Shown here: positions 59,609 through 64,000 of the stretch, one piece after another | Layout of the letters: the number at the start of each line of letters is the position of its first letter | Position numbering within the stretch: position 1 is the stretch's first letter | Assembly (NCBI RefSeq): GCF_900143065.1 | Contig: NZ_FRCX01000003.1 | Coordinates: 496,001 to 560,000, forward strand | Reading direction: 5' to 3' | DNA length: 64,000 nucleotides | From: Duganella sacchari | GTDB taxonomy: Bacteria; Pseudomonadota; Gammaproteobacteria; Burkholderiales; Burkholderiaceae_D | The notes under the pieces: model-generated | Databases searched by the model: none | What the model was told of the DNA's origin: nothing | Seen by the model: only the letters and a program-made list of their open reading frames with translations | Program-made: the position numbers and the translations under genes

Positions 59609-60424
59609 ATGCTGCAAACTCCCGCCACATTTACCCCGCTGATACGGCCGCAGGAGCATGACAGGCCGCTAACATTCGTGTTCCATCGCGGTGAGTTGCT
59701 TCTGCGCAACACTGTGCTGGGCTTGCCGGAGCTGGCGGACCTGGCCGGTGTGGCCTTGCCTGCCGAGCGTGTGCATCCGCTGGGCGAGATGGCGGGGCGC
59801 TACTACCAGGCCGTATGGCTGGATGAGCCATTGCTGCCGGGGCCGGAATTCAGCTATCACAGCCTGCGCTCGCTGTTCAGCGTGGTGGATGACGGCTTCC
59901 TGGGCATCGCCGGCCGTGCTTACCAGATCCTTGAATGGGCGCGCACCCACCGCTATTGCGGCGCCTGCGCCACGCCGCTGCAATTGCTCGAGGGCGAGCG
60001 CTGCCTGCGCTGCCCGCAGTGCGGCCACAGCGCCTATCCGCGCATCTCGCCGGCCATGATGGTGCTGGTGCGCAAGGGCGACCAGGTGCTGCTGGCGATG
60101 CACACCAATTCGCCTTACAAGCGCTACACGGCGCTGGCCGGCTTTCTGGAAGCGGGCGAATCGGTCGAGGAGGCCATCCACCGCGAGGTGTATGAAGAGG
60201 TCGGCCTGCGCGTGCACAACCTCCAGTATTTCGGCAGCCAGTCGTGGCCGTTCCCGCATTCGCTGATGATTGCCTACACGGCCGATTACCTGGACGGCGA
60301 GATTCGCGTCGACGCGACCGAGATCGCCGAAGCGCGCTGGTTCGGGCCCGGCGACGAATGGCCGGAGACGCCGGTCAAAGTCTCGATTGCCGCCAAGCTC
60401 ATCGACGCCCACCGGCCCGGCTGA
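59609..60424 (+). CDS. nudC: NAD+ (NADH) pyrophosphatase / NAD-cap hydrolase (271 aa)
   Basis: An N-terminal domain, then a four-Cys zinc ribbon (YCGACATPL...CLRCPQCG at about 117-140), then a Nudix domain with GFLEAGESVEEAIHREVYEEVGL. The NudC-specific array reads SQSWPFPHS where SQPWPFPxS is usual, a Pro-to-Ser change in an otherwise conserved motif. The length fits the family. It is a housekeeping gene, divergent from the giant gene across 209 bp. Confidence 0.94.
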   Translation: MLQTPATFTPLIRPQEHDRPLTFVFHRGELLLRNTVLGLPELADLAGVALPAERVHPLGEMAGRYYQAVWLDEPLLPGPEFSYHSLRSLFSVVDDGFLGIAGRAYQILEWARTHRYCGACATPLQLLEGERCLRCPQCGHSAYPRISPAMMVLVRKGDQVLLAMHTNSPYKRYTALAGFLEAGESVEEAIHREVYEEVGLRVHNLQYFGSQSWPFPHSLMIAYTADYLDGEIRVDATEIAEARWFGPGDEWPETPVKVSIAAKLIDAHRPG

Positions 60425-60488
60425 GCGCGGGTGAAGTCCCGGCGTTTTCTATATACTGTCGGGCAAATTTGAAAAAAGGTGTTTCATC

Positions 60489-61052
60489 ATGTCTCAAGAA
60501 GAATTCTCGGAAAACGACTGGCGCCGCCTGCTTGCCAGTTTTGGTGAAGATCCGGACCGTCCCGGCCTGCAGGAAACCCCGGCGCGCGTGGCGAAAGCCT
60601 GGAAGCACTGGACCTCGGGCTACGAGCAGGACCCGGTCAAACTGCTGAAAGCGTTTGAAGATGGCGCGGAGCAGTACAACGAATTCATCATCGTCCGCAA
60701 TATCCCGGTGTACAGCCATTGCGAGCACCACCTGGCGCCGTTCTTCGGCAAGGCCACCGTGGGCTACATCCCGAACGGCAAGATCGTCGGCCTGTCCAAG
60801 CTGACCCGCCTGGTGGACTGCTTCTCCAAGCGCCTGCAGGTGCAGGAACGCATGACCATGCAGATCGCCAACGCGCTGATGGACGTGCTGGAGCCGAAAG
60901 CGGTGGGCGTGATCATCAAATGCCGCCACCTGTGCATGGAAAGCCGCGGCATCCGCACGCCGGGCGAAGAGACGGTGACCTCCGCGATGCTGGGTGAACT
61001 GCAGCCTAACCTGGCGATGCGGACCGAATTCCTGGCGCTGGCCAAGGATTAA
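60489..61052 (+). CDS. folE: GTP cyclohydrolase I (187 aa)
   Basis: The first enzyme of tetrahydrofolate synthesis, forming 7,8-dihydroneopterin triphosphate. The zinc ligands Cys78 and His81 (SHCEHH) and Cys149 (CRHLCMESRG) are present, with IPNGKIVGLSKLTRLVD and the C-terminal GIRTPGEETVTSAM. A TATACT at 60452-60457 is a possible -10 box of its own promoter. Complete and of normal length. Confidence 0.96.
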   Translation: MSQEEFSENDWRRLLASFGEDPDRPGLQETPARVAKAWKHWTSGYEQDPVKLLKAFEDGAEQYNEFIIVRNIPVYSHCEHHLAPFFGKATVGYIPNGKIVGLSKLTRLVDCFSKRLQVQERMTMQIANALMDVLEPKAVGVIIKCRHLCMESRGIRTPGEETVTSAMLGELQPNLAMRTEFLALAKD

Positions 61053-61057
61053 GCCCG

Positions 61058-62377
61058 ATGGCAGCCATCAAATGGCTGGGCGGCAGCCTGGCGGACGCGT
61101 TTGCGCTGGCCGCGGCGCAGCAGCGGCCCCTGTTCCTGTACTGGGGCGCCGTCTGGTGCCCGCCGTGCAACCGCGTCAAATCGGAGATCTTCGCGCGCGA
61201 CGAGCTGGTGCAGCGGAGCGCGGCCGTGCTGTGCTATTACCTCGACGGCGACAGCGCAGGCGCCCAGGCGCTGGCCGCGCAGTACGCGCTGCGCAGCTAT
61301 CCGACGCTGGTGCTGTTCGCGCCTGACGGCAGCGAAATCACGCGCCTGCCGTGCGAGCTCGATGGCGAGCTGTTCGTTGCCGCATTCGATACTGCCTTGA
61401 CCGTCCATGCGGCCGGCTCATCGGCCGCCGCCGCGCTGGAGGCCGCCTTGACAGGCACGCGCGCCTTGAGCGGCCACGAGTGGACCTTGCTGGCCCACTA
61501 CTCCTGGGATACCGACGAGGGCAAACTGCTGGGTACGCGCGCGCTGGCGCCGACGCTGGCAACGCTGGCGGCTGCCAGCACCGATCCTGACGCCGCCGCC
61601 CGCCTGCGCCTGCATGCCCAACTGGCGGCCGGCGCAGCCGATGCCGCGGACTTGCTGGCGCTGCTGGCCGATGCCCGGCTGGCGCGCGTCAACATGGACA
61701 TCTTCAACAACAGCGGCGTCAACCTGATCAAAATTGCCAGCCGCCGCGAAGAACTGGCGGCAGCGCTGGGCGGTGTCGCTGCGCAGTGGGCCGACGACTT
61801 CTGGCTCAGCGCACCGGACCGCCTGATGGCCGTGCGCCTGCAAATGCGCCTGGCCCGCCTGCTGGCGCCGGCACACGGCTTGCAAGATCTGGTGCGCGAG
61901 AAGGTGGAAGAAGCGCTGGCCGCATCCACCGATCCCTACGAACGCCACACACTGGTGAACACCGCCGTCAGTGCGCTCAACGACGCCGGCCTGAGCGCGC
62001 AAGCGGAACAAGTGCTGCTGGCCGAACTGCCGCGTTCGCATTCACCGTACTACTTCATGCTGAGCCTGGCTGCGAACGCCAAGCGCCGTAGCGACATCGC
62101 GGGCGTGCTGGCATGGTATGGCAAGGCGTGGCAAGCCGCGACGGGTCCTGCGACGCGCCTGCAATGGGGCGTGACCTATCTGAACAGCGTGATTGACCTG
62201 GCGCCGCAGGACAGCGCGCGCATTGAGCAAGCGGCGCAAGGCGTACTGGCCGACATCCGGATCGCCGGCGCCGACGCCTTCCAGCAACGCAACCTCGCGC
62301 AGCTCCAAAAGCTGGGCCCCAAACTGGCGACGCTCGCCGCCGGCCCCCACACCGCTGCCCTTATCGCCCGCCTTTAA
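61058..62377 (+). CDS. Thioredoxin-fold protein with long helical C terminus (439 aa)
   Basis: The first 120 residues are a thioredoxin domain with the redox pair WCPPC (Cys34, Cys37) and the cis-Pro in SYPTLVLF. The remaining about 300 residues are Ala/Leu-rich and probably helical repeats; I recognise no named domain. There is no signal peptide, so it appears to be cytosolic. It starts 5 bp after folE. The function of the C-terminal part is unknown. Confidence 0.82.
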   Translation: MAAIKWLGGSLADAFALAAAQQRPLFLYWGAVWCPPCNRVKSEIFARDELVQRSAAVLCYYLDGDSAGAQALAAQYALRSYPTLVLFAPDGSEITRLPCELDGELFVAAFDTALTVHAAGSSAAAALEAALTGTRALSGHEWTLLAHYSWDTDEGKLLGTRALAPTLATLAAASTDPDAAARLRLHAQLAAGAADAADLLALLADARLARVNMDIFNNSGVNLIKIASRREELAAALGGVAAQWADDFWLSAPDRLMAVRLQMRLARLLAPAHGLQDLVREKVEEALAASTDPYERHTLVNTAVSALNDAGLSAQAEQVLLAELPRSHSPYYFMLSLAANAKRRSDIAGVLAWYGKAWQAATGPATRLQWGVTYLNSVIDLAPQDSARIEQAAQGVLADIRIAGADAFQQRNLAQLQKLGPKLATLAAGPHTAALIARL

Positions 62378-62389
62378 TTACTGCCCGGA

Positions 62390-63985
62390 TCAGTGGCGCT
62401 GGAATTCGGCGCTGTCTTTCCACTTGGGCTGGTCTTTGGCTTGCGCGGCCTGATAGCCGGCCTGGAACAGCAGGCTCAGGTCTTCAACCGCGCCGCTGGT
62501 GTTCCAGTTGGCTTGTACGGTGTCGCTGACGGTGTGGTAGTGCTGCGCGGTGTAGTTCAGCAGCTTGCCGGCGCTGCTGCGCAGGTAGATGGTCGGAATG
62601 CCGACACGCGCAAATTCCAGCTGGTCGCCGCGGTAGTAGCTGCCGTAGCTGACGTTGCTGTCGGGCTTGACCACGCGCCCCTGCCTGGCGGCGATGGCGG
62701 CCACGATGTCGTCCGCCGACGATTTTCCCATGCCGCTCAGCTCGACATCGCGCGTGCGGCCCCACAGGTTCAGGCCGTCAATATTGATGTTGAGGATGGT
62801 CTTGCTGATCGGGTACAGCGGATGGCGCACATAGTATTGCGCACCGAGCAGGCCGCGTTCTTCCGCCGTGGTTGCCACAAACAGGATGCTGCGCTTGGGC
62901 GGTGTCGGCATCGCTTTGTAGGCTTTGGCAATTTGCAGCAGACCGGCGACGCCGCTCGCATTGTCCACCGCACCGTGGAAGATTTGCTGCGTGCGCGGGC
63001 CTGGAAGCGTTTCATCAATACCGAAATGGTCCCAGTGCGCCGTGTACACCACCACTTCGTTCTTGAGTTGCGGATCGGAACCGGCAATCCGCGCGACCAC
63101 GTTGTGCGACGCCACTTCCCGCACCGCGTTCACGGTCGCCAGGTTGATTTTGATGCCCAGCGGGATAGGCTTGAAGTTGCGCGACAGCGCCTGTTGCTTG
63201 AGCTCTGCAAAATCCTTGCCGGCGGCCTTGAACAGATCGCAGGCGCGCTCGTTTTGCAGCCAGCCGGCGATGGCGGGCATGTAGCCGTCCGGCTTGCTGC
63301 TTTTCAGCGCGAAGTTTTCGCGGCCCCAGCCATTGACCACGACTTCATACGGATAGCCGGCCGTTTTGGTTTCGTGCACGATCAGCGCCGCTGCCGCGCC
63401 CATCTTCGCGGCCATTTCGAATTTGTAGTTCCAGCGGCCGTACCACGTCACCGCATGGCCGCCGAACACGGCCGGGTCCAGCATTTTCGGCTTTTTCGGG
63501 TCGGGCACCGGCGGGTCGTTGATGAGCATGACCAGCGTCTTGCCTTTCAGGTCCACGCCTTTGTAGTCGTCCCACTTGAACTCCGGCGCCTGCACGCCGT
63601 AGCCGACAAACACCAGCTCGGAATCGGCTACCTCGATCTGCTTGTCGGCGCGCGCGGTCCAGGCCACGTAGTCTTCGCCGAACTTCAGCTGGGTGCTGCC
63701 ATAGCGCAGCGTGGGATGGCTGGAGATGCCGGCCAGCGGCACCGTCTGCAGATAGGTGCCATCCGGATTGCCCGGCTCCAGCCCCAGTTTCTTGAACTGT
63801 TGTTGCAGATATTCGATGGTCTGGGTTTCGCCATTGGTGCCGGGCGCACGGCCTTCGAACTCATCCGAGGCCAGCGTACTGATCTGCTCCACCAGCGCCG
63901 CCCCGTCGAACTTGGGCACGGCCGGTGCGGCGTGGACTACGCACGCGCTAGAGGCCAGCAGCAGGATCGACAAAGGGAATTTCAT
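62390..63985 (-). CDS. Secreted M28-family metallopeptidase (531 aa)
   Basis: A signal peptide of about 19 residues (MKFPLSILLLASSACVVHA, cleavage after AHA/HA-A) leads into an M28 aminopeptidase with an inserted PA-like domain (about 130-270). The zinc ligands and catalytic residues are visible: AHWDHFG, GAVDNASGVAG, TTAEERGLLGAQ, NIDGLN and the late His in QHYHTVSD. It is exported to the periplasm or outside. It converges on the thioredoxin-fold gene with only 12 bp between stops. Unrelated to the glycan genes by sequence. Confidence 0.92.
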   Translation of the reverse strand: MKFPLSILLLASSACVVHAAPAVPKFDGAALVEQISTLASDEFEGRAPGTNGETQTIEYLQQQFKKLGLEPGNPDGTYLQTVPLAGISSHPTLRYGSTQLKFGEDYVAWTARADKQIEVADSELVFVGYGVQAPEFKWDDYKGVDLKGKTLVMLINDPPVPDPKKPKMLDPAVFGGHAVTWYGRWNYKFEMAAKMGAAAALIVHETKTAGYPYEVVVNGWGRENFALKSSKPDGYMPAIAGWLQNERACDLFKAAGKDFAELKQQALSRNFKPIPLGIKINLATVNAVREVASHNVVARIAGSDPQLKNEVVVYTAHWDHFGIDETLPGPRTQQIFHGAVDNASGVAGLLQIAKAYKAMPTPPKRSILFVATTAEERGLLGAQYYVRHPLYPISKTILNINIDGLNLWGRTRDVELSGMGKSSADDIVAAIAARQGRVVKPDSNVSYGSYYRGDQLEFARVGIPTIYLRSSAGKLLNYTAQHYHTVSDTVQANWNTSGAVEDLSLLFQAGYQAAQAKDQPKWKDSAEFQRH

Positions 63986-64000
63986 GGGGGCGCAGAATTG

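Overview
This is a GC-rich, densely packed bacterial window. Gene content, the MeaB/methylmalonyl-CoA mutase pair and the style of the intergenic hairpins suggest a betaproteobacterium of the Oxalobacteraceae (Massilia/Duganella/Janthinobacterium type). That assignment is inference; there is no rRNA gene or other taxonomic marker in the window.

Layout. (1) 1-14284, plus strand: the 3' end of one giant octapeptide-repeat protein, a complete 2642-residue giant containing nine exact-length 651-bp super-repeats, then a type I secretion ABC transporter with a dead C39-like domain, its HlyD-type adaptor and a family 2 glycosyltransferase. (2) 23338-14347, minus strand: a tight operon with a TPR/GT41 (O-GlcNAc-transferase-like) protein, CDP-3,6-dideoxyhexose genes (rfbF, rfbG, rfbH, an RmlC-type epimerase, a 4-ketoreductase), a methyltransferase and a DUF4422 protein. 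(3) 23403-32671: a VOC protein (probable methylmalonyl-CoA epimerase), a CBS protein, an isochorismatase-like hydrolase, a second GT41 fusion (TPR-GT41-GT2-methyltransferase) with an SGNH hydrolase, then meaB and methylmalonyl-CoA mutase. (4) 32871-41712, plus strand: a ten-gene operon that looks built to make and transfer an unusual acyl group (two acyl carrier proteins, ketoacyl synthase III, hydratase-reductase fusion, FkbH-like protein, acyl-adenylating enzyme, acetyltransferase, methyltransferase). (5) 49264-41714, minus strand: a third GT41 fusion, a GT2, FdtA- and FdtB-like enzymes for a dTDP-3-amino-3,6-dideoxyhexose, a large MBL-fold protein and an acetyltransferase. (6) 59399-49491, minus strand: a 3302-residue third giant octapeptide protein. 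(7) 59609-63985: housekeeping or unrelated genes (nudC, folE, a thioredoxin-fold protein, an M28 peptidase).

How it may work together (inference). Two complete giants and one partial one, all made of [AS]-L-[ST]-[ST]-x-Q-[VIL]-x octads and ending in the same calcium-binding-type module, flank roughly 45 kb of glycan genes. Three of these encode cytosolic-type GT41 proteins that keep the His and Lys expected for UDP-sugar-dependent Ser/Thr transfer. The simplest reading is a dedicated system in which a giant Ser/Thr-rich type I secreted surface protein is O-glycosylated in the cytoplasm by OGT-like multidomain enzymes, decorated with dideoxy and N-acylated amino sugars, and then exported.

Noncoding signals include Rho-independent terminators after the first two giants, three large inverted repeats that share GGGGTCAG/CTGACCCC-type ends, an 8-bp dyad before the acyl operon, and a GGTATG motif upstream of all three GT41 genes.
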